This document shows, piece by piece, positions 51,936 through 61,299 of a stretch of DNA of 64,000 nt. A program made the translations under genes and the position numbers. The stretch spans positions 3,033,501 through 3,097,500 of the forward strand of contig NZ_CP045295.1 in the NCBI RefSeq assembly GCF_009363095.1, written 5' to 3'. Each line of letters opens with the position of its first letter. Within the stretch, counting starts at the first letter, position 1. Under the pieces are notes generated by a model. It made no database searches. It saw nothing but the letters and a program-made list of their open reading frames with translations, and was not told the origin of the DNA. The DNA comes from Paenibacillus cellulositrophicus (lineage in GTDB: Bacteria; Bacillota; Bacilli; Paenibacillales; Paenibacillaceae).

Positions 51936-54386
51936 TCAGGCGGAGATGACCGCCCACTGTCCGCCTTCGGGCCGATCCTGGACCTGAATGATCAGATCGC
52001 CGCTCTGGCCATCGACGGCCCAGCCGAGCGCCCCCTGCTCCATTTGCTCAAGCGTCACCTGCCCGAGCCCTTCGACTTCAGCCGGGCGGAACTTCGGCCG
52101 GCGCAGCACGAAGCGGAGGGTTTCACGATTCGCTTCATACTGCCGATGCGGGTAAGCATACGACAGGGCAAGCCGGCCTTGCTCGGCCCGCACCTTCAGC
52201 TCCAGCTCACTGTAAGCTCCGACTTCGTAGCCGTAGCTCACCCCGTCATCTTCATACAGGCGGTAAGAAGCCGCAAAGTCACCTTCCGCATCCGCGCCGT
52301 ATACATGGAATGTCACCGCATCATCCGCTCCGTCTTCCGCATGCTGCTTCAGCGGACCTTCCGCAATCACACTGCCCGTCTTCACGTAGATCGGCATAAC
52401 GGACAGCGGGCTGTGGGCCAAGATATACCGCCCGCCTTCATGCGCTTCGCCCGTCCAGTAGTCCAGCCAAGTCCCTTCGGGCAGGTAAACGGCACGATGG
52501 TCGGTGTCCGGACGATAGACCGGCGCGATCAGCACGTTGGCGCCGAGCAGGAATTGATCGCACAGATTCGTTACGTTCGGATCGTGCGGATACTCCAGAA
52601 TGAGCGGGCGGATGACCGGCAGCCCAGTTGCAGCCGCCTCATGGAACAGGTTGTACAATTGCGGCATCCAGCGGTATCGCAGGCCGATGTACTCCCGCAG
52701 GATGGCTTCGGCCTCTTCCCCGAACGACCACGGCTCCTGCCGCACCGTTTCGAGTGCCGAGTGGTTCCGGCAGTACGGGAAGAAGACGCCCATCTGCGTC
52801 CAGCGGATCAGAAGCTCCGCGGAGGTATGGTGGGCGAAGCCGCCGATGTCCGGACCCGCGAACGCCAGGCCGGAGAGCCCCATGTTCAGCACCATCGGCA
52901 TGGCCATGGCCATATGCTCCCAGAAGCTCCGGTTGTCTCCCGTCCAGACGGCCGCATACCGCTGGATGCCCGCGTACCCGGCACGGGTCAGCACAAACGG
53001 ACGGCGGCGGTCCAGCTGCTCTTTCAACCCTTCAAAGGTCGATTTGGACATAAGCAGGCCGTAGATGTTGTGCAGCTCCTCATGCGTCAGCGGCTTGCCG
53101 TTGTTGCGGTGCATCACGTCCAGATCCATCGTCTTGGATTCGTTGAACACCGCCGGTTCGTTCATGTCGTTCCAGATGCCCTCGATGCCAAGTTCGGTAT
53201 AAAAGGCATGCTGATCCGCCCACCACTTCGCCGTGCGGTCGTCGGTGAAATCCGGGAAGGCGCTTGTCCCCGGCCATACCTCGCCGAAGAACAGATCCCC
53301 CTCCAGCTTCCTGCAGAAATGGTCCTCCCGGATCCCTTCCTGATAAATCGGGTATTTCGCATCCTTCTTGACGCCGGGATCCACAATCGGCACGATCCGG
53401 ATCCCCATCTCCCGCAGCTCGCGGATCAAGCCGGCCGGATCCGGAAACCGCACCGGATCGAACGTAAACACCCGGTATTCGTCCATATAATGAATATCCA
53501 AATAAATGACGTCGCACGGAATCTGCTTCGCCCGGAACGTCCTGCCGAGCTCCAGCACCTCCTGCTGGTTCATGTAGCTGTAACGGGACTGATGATACCC
53601 GATCGCCCATTTCGGCGGCAGGTTGATCCGCCCGGTCAGAGCAGTGTAACGCTTGACGACATCCTTCAGCTCCGGCCCGTTGATGAAGTACAGGTCATAG
53701 CTGCCTGTCGTGCAGCTGACCGTGAAGGCGATTCCATGGCTGCGCATATCGAAATCCGAGCGTCCCGGGTTATCGAGGAACAGTCCGCAGCTGATGCCGC
53801 CGTGCATATGAATCAGCAGCGGAATCGACTCGTACAGCGCCTCGATTTCCGGCATATGCGGAGCGTATACGTCGGTGTTCCAGTTCGTGTACCGCTCGCC
53901 GCGTTTATCGAGGAAGCTCGATTTCTCCCCGAGTCCGTAGAAATGGGAATCCTGCGGCATGTCGTACACGCCGAAGACCGATCCGTCCGGGCTGAAGGTG
54001 ATGCTCTTCTGCTCGGCCAGCACGGTTCCTGCCAGGTCCCTGACGGTCATGGACAATCCCAGCTTGTCCAGCGTCACTTCCAGCGACGCCGTGCGGAACC
54101 GGACGACCCCTTCCGTCTCCTCCAGCTGTGCCTGGACTTCGCCCCCTGCCGCAGCGGCCGGATCGATGGCGACCGTAGTCGACATTTCCGGATCATTTCC
54201 GAGGAAATATTTAATGCGCAGCATGTCGTCCGTGACGAATTCCACGGCCGCTCCCCCGCGTTCCGTTCGTACCCAGTAGGTTCCTTCTCTTTTTTCCACG
54301 CCGGTATAGATACCCAGGTTCTCCCAAGCCTCCTGCACAATGGCAGGTCCGTCTTTATCCGGCCGGATTGCTTCGCTGCCCTCCAT
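51936..54386 (-). CDS. Glycoside hydrolase family 31 alpha-glucosidase
   Basis: 816 aa. The N-terminal beta-sandwich includes GLGEKSSFLDKRG. The (beta/alpha)8 barrel has IGYHQSRYSYM, the nucleophile Asp in GIWNDMNEPAVF, the acid/base region AVWTGDNRSFWEHM, and GADIGGF-type GPDIGGFAHH. There is no signal peptide, so it hydrolyses imported alpha-glucosides in the cytoplasm. It lies 87 nt downstream of the solute-binding gene of importer A, so it is the metabolic partner of that transporter. AGGAGGG precedes the ATG. Confidence 0.94.
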   Translation of the reverse strand: MEGSEAIRPDKDGPAIVQEAWENLGIYTGVEKREGTYWVRTERGGAAVEFVTDDMLRIKYFLGNDPEMSTTVAIDPAAAAGGEVQAQLEETEGVVRFRTASLEVTLDKLGLSMTVRDLAGTVLAEQKSITFSPDGSVFGVYDMPQDSHFYGLGEKSSFLDKRGERYTNWNTDVYAPHMPEIEALYESIPLLIHMHGGISCGLFLDNPGRSDFDMRSHGIAFTVSCTTGSYDLYFINGPELKDVVKRYTALTGRINLPPKWAIGYHQSRYSYMNQQEVLELGRTFRAKQIPCDVIYLDIHYMDEYRVFTFDPVRFPDPAGLIRELREMGIRIVPIVDPGVKKDAKYPIYQEGIREDHFCRKLEGDLFFGEVWPGTSAFPDFTDDRTAKWWADQHAFYTELGIEGIWNDMNEPAVFNESKTMDLDVMHRNNGKPLTHEELHNIYGLLMSKSTFEGLKEQLDRRRPFVLTRAGYAGIQRYAAVWTGDNRSFWEHMAMAMPMVLNMGLSGLAFAGPDIGGFAHHTSAELLIRWTQMGVFFPYCRNHSALETVRQEPWSFGEEAEAILREYIGLRYRWMPQLYNLFHEAAATGLPVIRPLILEYPHDPNVTNLCDQFLLGANVLIAPVYRPDTDHRAVYLPEGTWLDYWTGEAHEGGRYILAHSPLSVMPIYVKTGSVIAEGPLKQHAEDGADDAVTFHVYGADAEGDFAASYRLYEDDGVSYGYEVGAYSELELKVRAEQGRLALSYAYPHRQYEANRETLRFVLRRPKFRPAEVEGLGQVTLEQMEQGALGWAVDGQSGDLIIQVQDRPEGGQWAVISA

Positions 54387-54473
54387 ATCCTGCTTCCCTC
54401 CTCTAAGATGAAGAGGCTCCCTTTCATTGGTTCAAAAGGAAGCCTCCAGGTCATTCGTATGCTGCTTAAGCTA

Positions 54474-55751
54474 TTATTTTTTCAAATTATCCCACGTTTT
54501 TTGGAAGTCCTCGAACAGCTTGGCCTTGTCGGTCTTGCCGGCGATATACCCCTGCATGCTTGCGCCAAACTCGTTCCAGGCCCCTTCCGGGAATCTCGCG
54601 AACTGCCAGCTCAGCAGCTTGTTCTCTTTGCTGTATTTCATCACTTCCGCGCCGAGCGCTCCCAGATCCTCTTCAGTGGCGTTAATGCTCTTGAAGGCCG
54701 GAATGAATTTGAATTCCTTGGTGATATAGTTTTTGCCCTCGTCGGAGGTGACGAGCCAGTTCAGGAATTCCTTCGCGTCATCCTTCACCTTGGAGTTTTT
54801 GTTGATGACCCAGTTGTTCGGCACGCCAACGAGCAGCTTGTCGTTCTCCTCCGCGTTGTCATTGATCGGCATCGGCAGGATCCCGATATTCATGTTCGGC
54901 GTGATGCCGTCGATCTGCACCTGCGTCCAGTTGCCCTGCTGCGTCATAGCCGCCTGTCCGTTCGCAAACATCGTCATTTCCGTGTTGTAGTCGGTCGTCA
55001 GCGGATTTTTGTTGCTGTATTTCAGCGTCAGGTCAAACAGATTCATGAACTGGTCCATTTGCTCGTTGCCGGCAAACTTGGCCGTTCCGTTGTTGAGGCC
55101 CTCAATGTAAGCGCCCGGATCCTTCTGATGGGCAAAAGCCACGTTCAGCGAGTGCTGGCCGAGAATCCAGCCTTCTTGGTATCCGTTGACGAACGGGGTG
55201 ATGCCCGCGTCTTGAAGCTTTTTGGCGGCTGCCTCAAGCTCGGTTAACGTCTTCGGAATATCGGTAATGCCCGCCTTTTTGAACAAGTCTTTATTGTAGA
55301 CAAAGCCGTAGCCTTCCAGGTTCATCGGCATGCCGTACACTTTGCCGTCCTTGGAGATTTGGTCCTTGGCGACATCCACCATATCGCTGACCCATTTTTC
55401 ACCCGACAGGTCTTCCAGCTTGGCCTGCCACGTATCCAGATCGGTATAACCGCCTACGTTGAAAATATCCGGCTCCTCGCCCGATGCGAATTTCGCTTTC
55501 AGCGCCGCACCGTAATCCGAACCGCCGCCTACCGTCTGAATGTCAAGCTTCACACCAGGATGGCTGGCTTCATAGTCGGCTTTGAGCTTGTTGAGCGCCT
55601 CGGCGATCTCCACCTTGAATTGGAAAATGTGAATCGTCTTGGTGCCGCCGCTCGCGCCTTCGGCGCTTTTATCTGTTTTGGAGCCGCAGCCGGCCAGTAC
55701 TACGGAAAGGGCCAGCACGGAAGCCAGCGCCATTTTGGTCCGTTTTTTCAT
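54474..55751 (-). CDS. Solute-binding lipoprotein of sugar importer A
   Basis: 425 aa from the ATG at 55751 (GGGAGGA upstream). Lipobox VVLAGC (Cys near 21). The mature part is a family-1 binding protein (GGSDYGAALKAKFASGEEPDIFNVGGY; MNLEGYGFVYNKDLFKKAGIT; MTQQGNWTQVQIDGI). It is about two-thirds identical by eye to the binding protein at 61300-62577. It captures an oligosaccharide, probably an alpha-glucoside given the GH31 gene next to it. The gap before it carries a cre-like site. Confidence 0.93.
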   Translation of the reverse strand: MKKRTKMALASVLALSVVLAGCGSKTDKSAEGASGGTKTIHIFQFKVEIAEALNKLKADYEASHPGVKLDIQTVGGGSDYGAALKAKFASGEEPDIFNVGGYTDLDTWQAKLEDLSGEKWVSDMVDVAKDQISKDGKVYGMPMNLEGYGFVYNKDLFKKAGITDIPKTLTELEAAAKKLQDAGITPFVNGYQEGWILGQHSLNVAFAHQKDPGAYIEGLNNGTAKFAGNEQMDQFMNLFDLTLKYSNKNPLTTDYNTEMTMFANGQAAMTQQGNWTQVQIDGITPNMNIGILPMPINDNAEENDKLLVGVPNNWVINKNSKVKDDAKEFLNWLVTSDEGKNYITKEFKFIPAFKSINATEEDLGALGAEVMKYSKENKLLSWQFARFPEGAWNEFGASMQGYIAGKTDKAKLFEDFQKTWDNLKK

Positions 55752-55817
55752 GATCAAGAATCCTCCCTTTTTGTTCTTGCGTATCAAGCGGAATGCTTCA
55801 TTAAAATGTTCTCTCGT

Positions 55818-55831
55818 TGAAATCGCTTACT
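55818..55831. promoter_or_regulatory. Candidate cre site upstream of the importer A binding protein
   Basis: TGAAATCGCTTACT matches 13 of 14 positions of TGWNANCGNTNWCA. It lies 66 nt before the solute-binding start within the 172-nt gap after the permease gene. It could let CcpA reduce transcription of the binding-protein/GH31 part in glucose. Confidence 0.38.
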
Positions 55832-55923
55832 CCCTCATTATAGGGAACGGCATGTCCCGCCGGCACTTACGATATTGATCAAACAGGGGGACGGGATTGA
55901 CCTGTTGTTCGCAGCTGAAGGAT

Positions 55924-56760
55924 TCAGCCTTTGACCGCTCCCTGCGTAATGCCTTCGACGATATATTTTTGCATAGCCAGGAAAAAGACGATGACCGGCA
56001 GAATGCCCAAGACGAGCGCCGGCAGGGCCAGATCCCACTGCTTTGTGAACTGTCCGAAGAAGGCGAAGGTCGCGATCGGAATCGTCCGCAGGTCCGGGCT
56101 TTGCAGTACCAGCGACGGCAGCAGGTAATCGTTCCAGATCCAGAGCGTGTTCAGAATGATGACGGTAACGAACATCGGCTTCATCAGCGGAACGACGATC
56201 CGGAAGAACGTGCCGTAAATATTCGTTCCGTCCACCGTGGCGGCTTCCTCGATTTCCAGCGGAATCGATTTGACGAAACCGTGGAACAGGAATACCGTCA
56301 TCGGCACCCCGAAGCCGAGGTAACAGGCGATCAGTCCCGGAATGCTGTTCATCAGGCCCAGCGTACTGGTGACTTTGACAAGCGGAATCATGATGGATTG
56401 GAACGGGATGACCATTGCAGCCACGAAAATCATAAACAGAAAGCGGTTGAACCGCGTATTGTGACGCACCATCCGGTACGAGGCCATGGCGCTGAACAGC
56501 GCCAGCAGCACGTTGCTGACCACGGTAATGACCAGCGAGTTCCACAGCGCCGACGGGAAGTTGGTAATGTCCCAGGCCCGGCTGTAATTGTGCCACTCAA
56601 AGGTTTTCGGCCAGCTGGCGGAGTTCGTCAGCAGGTCGCCAAACGTTTTCACCGAGTTAACGAACAGAAAGTAGAACGGAACCAGGAAGAGCAGCGCAAC
56701 CAGCACCATAATGATTTCGGTGACGAGCGTCCCCCAGCGGTATTGTTTGGATGCTTCCAT
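55924..56760 (-). CDS. Sugar ABC permease of importer A, MalG type
   Basis: 278 aa, six membrane spans, starting VTEIIMVLVALLFLVPFYFLFVNSVKTFGD. The EAA loop is EEAATVDGTNIYGTFFRIVVPL. The end KYIVEGITQGAVKG is typical. It overlaps the MalF-type gene by 1 nt (TAATG) and pairs with it. Confidence 0.94.
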   Translation of the reverse strand: MEASKQYRWGTLVTEIIMVLVALLFLVPFYFLFVNSVKTFGDLLTNSASWPKTFEWHNYSRAWDITNFPSALWNSLVITVVSNVLLALFSAMASYRMVRHNTRFNRFLFMIFVAAMVIPFQSIMIPLVKVTSTLGLMNSIPGLIACYLGFGVPMTVFLFHGFVKSIPLEIEEAATVDGTNIYGTFFRIVVPLMKPMFVTVIILNTLWIWNDYLLPSLVLQSPDLRTIPIATFAFFGQFTKQWDLALPALVLGILPVIVFFLAMQKYIVEGITQGAVKG

Positions 56761-57641
56761 TACGATTCGACCTCCATGCTTTTCGTGATTTTAACCTGAA
56801 GGCTGGTAATGATGGCAACCACGACGAAGAAGATGATCGCTTTGGCGGTTCCAAGCCCGTAACGGTTGTTCTGGAATGCTTCATTATAAATGTTGAGCGC
56901 CACCGATTCCGTCGAGCGGAACGGTCCGCCCTTCGTCAGCGACAGGTTCAGGTCAAACATCTTGAACGACCAGGAAATGGCAAGGAACAGACAGACCGTA
57001 ACGGCAGGCATCACCAGCGGCACGATGACCGATTTCAGAATTTGCAGCTTGCTGGCCCCGTCGATTTCGGCCGCTTCCAGGATATCTTTAGGGATATTAT
57101 TGATCGAAGAAATGTAAATGACCATCAGGTAGCCCGCAGTTTGCCAGACGAACACGATAACGATGCCCCAGAAGGCGGTCGTTTCGTCCCCCAGCCAAGG
57201 CAGGTTGAAGAAGTGCCAGCCGGTGGCGCTGCCGAGCGCCGAGAAACCCTTTACAAAGATAAACTGCCAAATAAAGCCAAGCAGCAGCCCGCCGATGACG
57301 TTCGGCATAAAGAAAATCGTCCGCAGCACATTGCGCGACTTCAATGGCTTGGTCAGGAAATAGGCAAGGAAAAATCCGAGCACATTGGTTACAATAATGC
57401 CGATGACCGTGAACCTTACCGTAAACCAGAAAGCCTTCCCAAAATCGGGATCATTGGTTATGATTTGTTTGAAATTGTCGAATCCGACCCAGGTGACGTC
57501 GCCGGATACCCCGTTCCAGTTGGTAAAGGAATAATATAAGCCCAGCAGGAACGGAACGACAATGATGATGAGAAAAAAAATCGTGGATGGCCCCACGAAT
57601 ATCAGCTGCTGGAGCAGCCCGGATGACTTTTGGCGATTCAT
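56760..57641 (-). CDS. Sugar ABC permease of importer A, MalF type
   Basis: 293 aa, six membrane spans (QLIFVGPSTIFFLIIIVVPFLLGLYY). The EAA loop is EAAEIDGASKLQILKSVIVPLV. It is the first gene of the operon, divergent from the YesM-type kinase 140 nt away, so the two probably share regulation. The middle (FDLNLSLTKGGPFRSTESVALNIYNEAFQ) is nearly identical to the importer B subunit. Confidence 0.94.
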   Translation of the reverse strand: MNRQKSSGLLQQLIFVGPSTIFFLIIIVVPFLLGLYYSFTNWNGVSGDVTWVGFDNFKQIITNDPDFGKAFWFTVRFTVIGIIVTNVLGFFLAYFLTKPLKSRNVLRTIFFMPNVIGGLLLGFIWQFIFVKGFSALGSATGWHFFNLPWLGDETTAFWGIVIVFVWQTAGYLMVIYISSINNIPKDILEAAEIDGASKLQILKSVIVPLVMPAVTVCLFLAISWSFKMFDLNLSLTKGGPFRSTESVALNIYNEAFQNNRYGLGTAKAIIFFVVVAIITSLQVKITKSMEVES

Positions 57642-57781
57642 CCTGATCTCCCCTTTACGATTCGTATATGACTATTTCAGTATGAGGGAAGCCTTTCTCC
57701 AATAACACGGAGGATCGTGAACCGTTAGGGGGAAAATATTGATATGACATACCTCACGCACCCCGAAAGAGTGGTGTTTCC

Positions 57782-59653
57782 ATGAAATTCCGCAGCATCC
57801 GTTCGCGGCTGATTCTGTTTATGCTGCTGGCGACGACCGTCCCGCTGCTGCTCTCCATCACGATCACATACATCCATACCAAGGAGACGATCAAAGAGCA
57901 GGCGCTCGAAGAGAACCGGAACCTGATCTACCAGGGCAAGGTCAATTTGACCAACTATCTGAACAGCATCAACCAGGCTTCGCTCACCCTGTACACGGAC
58001 GCCAACTTCCTGCGCAATCTGCGGAAAATCCCGGACGATTACCGGGCGGTGGCCGAAGTGTACACGTCCTTGCAAAATATTTTGAATACGGTGCACGGCA
58101 TCGAGCGGATTTACCTGCACGCCACCCAGTCCGGCCAATCCACCTTGGTTACGCCTGCGATCTACCCGAAGCGGGAGTACCGGACCGAGCCCTACATTTC
58201 GACCCAAGGGTATGAAAAATATACGACGGCGATCGAGCCGACCCATAAAAGCCATGACTATGGTTTTCCCCCGTCACCGACCTCCTACTCGGACAAAATG
58301 GTCTTCACCTTCCACCGGTCCATCACCAATGTGCCGTCGGAGAAGGTGCTGGCCCTGCTGGCGATCGACGTCAGCCTGGATTCGGTGGCGGATATTACCG
58401 AGCAGCTGTTCAACAAGGACAAGGAGCAGCTGCTGGTCGTTGACCAGGGCGGTACCGTCGTCTATTCCGGGCGGGACAGCCAACTCGGCACCCAGATCAC
58501 GGACAAGGAGCTGCTGACGCGGATCAAGGGAACGCAGACCGAGGGCTTTTTCGAAAGCGGCGGAGCCATGAACGTATTCGAGAAGATGCAGACGCCTTAT
58601 ACCGAATGGACGATTATTAAAAGAATTCCGAACAGCACGCTGTATGAGCGCGCGCGACAGCTGACCCAGATCAACGCCGCCATTGCGGTCATCGCCCTGG
58701 GAATCATCATCTTTGGCACGCTGTTCATCTCGATCCGGATCACCGAGCCGATCAAGAGGCTGACCAGCTACATGAACCGGATTCAATCCGGCCAGCTCGA
58801 CGTCGACATATCCTGGAACCGGCAGGACGAGACGGGCATCATGTTCACCCGCTTCAGGCAGATGATGGATACGATCAACAACCTGATCCTGCGGGAATAC
58901 CGGCTGGAGCTGGCGAACAAAACCAATCAGCTCAAAGCGCTGCAGGCCCAGATCAATCCCCATTTTCTGTACAACACCCTGCAGTCGATCGGAACGCTGG
59001 CGCTGCAAAATAACGTTCCGCGGATCTATGCCCTGCTCTCTTCCCTGGCCAAAATTATGCGCTACAGCATGCGCAACAACGATGTGCTGGTGACGCTGAG
59101 GGACGAGGCCGATCACGTCCGGCTCTATCTGGAGCTGCAGAAGGAACGCTTCGGGGACCAGCTCGTCTATACGCTGGACCTGGCGCCGGATACGCTGGAT
59201 GTGTCCATGCCGAAAATGATTCTTCAGCCGCTGATCGAAAATTACTTCAAGCACGGTATGGATCACGAAGGACGTCAGGGCATGGTTCGCATCGAAAGCC
59301 ATATGCGGGAAGACGGCGTGCTGCAAATCGGGATTGAAAATAACGGCAGCCGGATCGAGCCGGAGAAACTTGCCGCGCTGCAGGAACAGCTGGCTGGCCG
59401 GGGAAACGGCGAACTGGAGGACGAATGGGCAGGCGATAACGGAGAAATCGGCGTGCGCAACGTCCTGCTTCGTCTGCAGCTGTATACGCCGCATGACGTC
59501 GGCATGCGGATTGAAAACCTCGAGCCGTATGGAGTCCGTATTTCCTTGGAAATCGGTACAGAAGATATGCAAGATATGCACACCGGAGAAAATAAAACGG
59601 CTGAAGCCCGCACAGGGGCTGGGCCGAGGGAAGTTCATACAGAGGAGAATTGA
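57782..59653 (+). CDS. Sensor histidine kinase, YesM family
   Basis: 623 aa. TM1 is at about 11-32 (LILFMLLATTVPLLLSITITY). A large extracellular sensor domain runs to about 295, then TM2 (AAIAVIALGIIIFGTLFISI). The HAMP linker, a HisKA-type His_kinase motif with H394 in QINPHFLYNTLQSIG, and a C-terminal HATPase domain (LILQPLIENYFKHGMDHEG-like) follow. YesM/LytS-type kinases sense extracellular sugars or their binding proteins. It is followed by its YesN-type regulator and lies between two importer operons. Confidence 0.94.
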   Translation: MKFRSIRSRLILFMLLATTVPLLLSITITYIHTKETIKEQALEENRNLIYQGKVNLTNYLNSINQASLTLYTDANFLRNLRKIPDDYRAVAEVYTSLQNILNTVHGIERIYLHATQSGQSTLVTPAIYPKREYRTEPYISTQGYEKYTTAIEPTHKSHDYGFPPSPTSYSDKMVFTFHRSITNVPSEKVLALLAIDVSLDSVADITEQLFNKDKEQLLVVDQGGTVVYSGRDSQLGTQITDKELLTRIKGTQTEGFFESGGAMNVFEKMQTPYTEWTIIKRIPNSTLYERARQLTQINAAIAVIALGIIIFGTLFISIRITEPIKRLTSYMNRIQSGQLDVDISWNRQDETGIMFTRFRQMMDTINNLILREYRLELANKTNQLKALQAQINPHFLYNTLQSIGTLALQNNVPRIYALLSSLAKIMRYSMRNNDVLVTLRDEADHVRLYLELQKERFGDQLVYTLDLAPDTLDVSMPKMILQPLIENYFKHGMDHEGRQGMVRIESHMREDGVLQIGIENNGSRIEPEKLAALQEQLAGRGNGELEDEWAGDNGEIGVRNVLLRLQLYTPHDVGMRIENLEPYGVRISLEIGTEDMQDMHTGENKTAEARTGAGPREVHTEEN

Positions 59654-59658
59654 CAGCC

Positions 59659-61287
59659 ATGAAAGTGTTAATTGTAGACGATGAGAAGCATGTCCGGGAA
59701 GCCATCAAGCTGCTCGGGGAATGGGAGCGCCATGGCATTACGGACATTCTGGAAGCGGCCGACGGGAAGTCAGCGACGGAGATGATCGAGGAGCACGCTC
59801 CCCAGATCGTGATGACGGATATGCGCATGCCGCGCATGGACGGCACGCAGCTGATGGAATGGCTGAGCGGAAGCCATTCCGGGATAAAGACGATCGTCAT
59901 CAGCGGTTATGACGATTTCGATCTGGTCCGCCATGCCATCCGCCACGGCGGGATGGATTACATCCTGAAGCCGGTGGACCCCGCCGCCTTGAACGAGGCG
60001 CTCGCCAAAGCCGCGGCGGCCTGCCGGGAGGAGGAGCTGAAGCGGCGGCAGAGCAGCCGCCAGAGCATCGAGATGAACCGGATGCGGCCGCATTATGCCG
60101 ACAAGCTGCTGTCCGACCTGATCGGCGGGCACGGGCGCCGGGAGGAGATCCTTCAGCAACTGCGGGAGGAATACGGCCTGCCGGAGCAAATCGACCGCTG
60201 CGCCGCGGCGGTCATCAGCACGGCGCAGCTGGACGACGAGCTTCTGGAGAAGTTTGCCCGCATGAAGCAGCTGCTCTATTTTACGCTGACGAATATCGGC
60301 AACGAGCTGCTATCGGCCAAACGAAAAGGGTTCGCCTTCCATCATCTGGCGAACCCCGAAGAAATCGTGCTGCTCCTATGGGATGACTCCATGCCGATGT
60401 CCTCCCTGCTGGAGGACATTCACCGCGGCATCGACGCCACCCTGCACCGCAGCGTGCATATCGGCGCCGGGTCCTTCCAGCCGTTCCCAGAGGGCCTCGC
60501 CCGCTCCTATCAGGAGGCGCACCGGGCGCTCTGGCAGCGCAGCCTGCAGGACCCCGCCGCCTGGCTCCATACGCTGAGCGCCGACGGCCCGGCAGCTCCG
60601 CGGCCCTTGCGCCTGAGCGCGCATGAGGAGCAGTTCCGCCTGGCAGCGCTCAGCGGCAGCCCCGAGCAGATCAGCGCCGCCGTGGACGGCTGGATGCAGG
60701 CCGTCCGGCAGCTCGATCGGGTAACGCCTGAGCAGCTGGTGCAGTGGAACGCGGAGTGGGACTGGATGCTGAAGCAGTGGATGGATCAGGGCGCCGAAGC
60801 TGCGGCGCCAAGTCCCGACAAGGACGCCCTGCTGGAGCTACCCCGCTCCCTTCCGCTCGACAAGCATGGACGGTTGTCCTATGACCTATGGACTTCCCAA
60901 TACGAAGGGCGGCTGACCGCAGCCAGCCGCATTTTGACACAGAAGCACTCGCGGGAGAACCATATCATCCACGACATTGCCGCATACCTGGAAAGCCATT
61001 ATGCCGAGGATATTTCCCTGCAGGAAATGGCTGCGCGCTTTTTTCTCAGCCGGGAATACATCTCCAGACGCTTCAAGCAGGAATTCCATGTGAACCTCTC
61101 CGACTTTCTCGCCCGGATCCGGATTGAGAAGGCCAAGCTGCTTCTGCACAATCCGCAGCTGCGCATCTCCCAGATTGCCGAAATGGTCGGATATCAGGAC
61201 GAGAAATATTTCAGCAAGGTGTTCAAGAAGCAGGAAGGCCGCACGCCGAACGAATTCCGGAAGGACCTCGCGGCTCAGACGCACTGA
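59659..61287 (+). CDS. AraC-type response regulator, YesN family
   Basis: 542 aa from the ATG at 59659 (AGAGGAG 13 nt upstream, overlapping the kinase end). The receiver domain has VDDE and phosphoacceptor D54 in VMTDMRMPRMDG, with conserved Lys in YILKPVDP. A long middle region (about 130-430) precedes the AraC/XylS DNA-binding domain (about 440-542: YAEDISLQEMAARFFLSREYISRRFKQEF; ISQIAEMVGYQDEKYFSKVFKKQEG). It activates transport and hydrolase genes; the adjacent importers are the likely targets. Confidence 0.95.
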   Translation: MKVLIVDDEKHVREAIKLLGEWERHGITDILEAADGKSATEMIEEHAPQIVMTDMRMPRMDGTQLMEWLSGSHSGIKTIVISGYDDFDLVRHAIRHGGMDYILKPVDPAALNEALAKAAAACREEELKRRQSSRQSIEMNRMRPHYADKLLSDLIGGHGRREEILQQLREEYGLPEQIDRCAAAVISTAQLDDELLEKFARMKQLLYFTLTNIGNELLSAKRKGFAFHHLANPEEIVLLLWDDSMPMSSLLEDIHRGIDATLHRSVHIGAGSFQPFPEGLARSYQEAHRALWQRSLQDPAAWLHTLSADGPAAPRPLRLSAHEEQFRLAALSGSPEQISAAVDGWMQAVRQLDRVTPEQLVQWNAEWDWMLKQWMDQGAEAAAPSPDKDALLELPRSLPLDKHGRLSYDLWTSQYEGRLTAASRILTQKHSRENHIIHDIAAYLESHYAEDISLQEMAARFFLSREYISRRFKQEFHVNLSDFLARIRIEKAKLLLHNPQLRISQIAEMVGYQDEKYFSKVFKKQEGRTPNEFRKDLAAQTH

Positions 61288-61299
61288 GCCCGGCGGTCA

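Noticed and set aside
52044..55247. 1067-codon open frame on the plus strand crossing GH31 and the binding-protein gene
   Set aside because: It spans two well-supported minus-strand genes and their intergenic terminator-free gap; its sequence shows no family motif and codon positions match reverse-strand wobble bias.
57725..59638. Long antisense frames over the YesM-type kinase
   Set aside because: Opposite strand has complete kinase motifs, promoter-proximal position and a coupled regulator gene.
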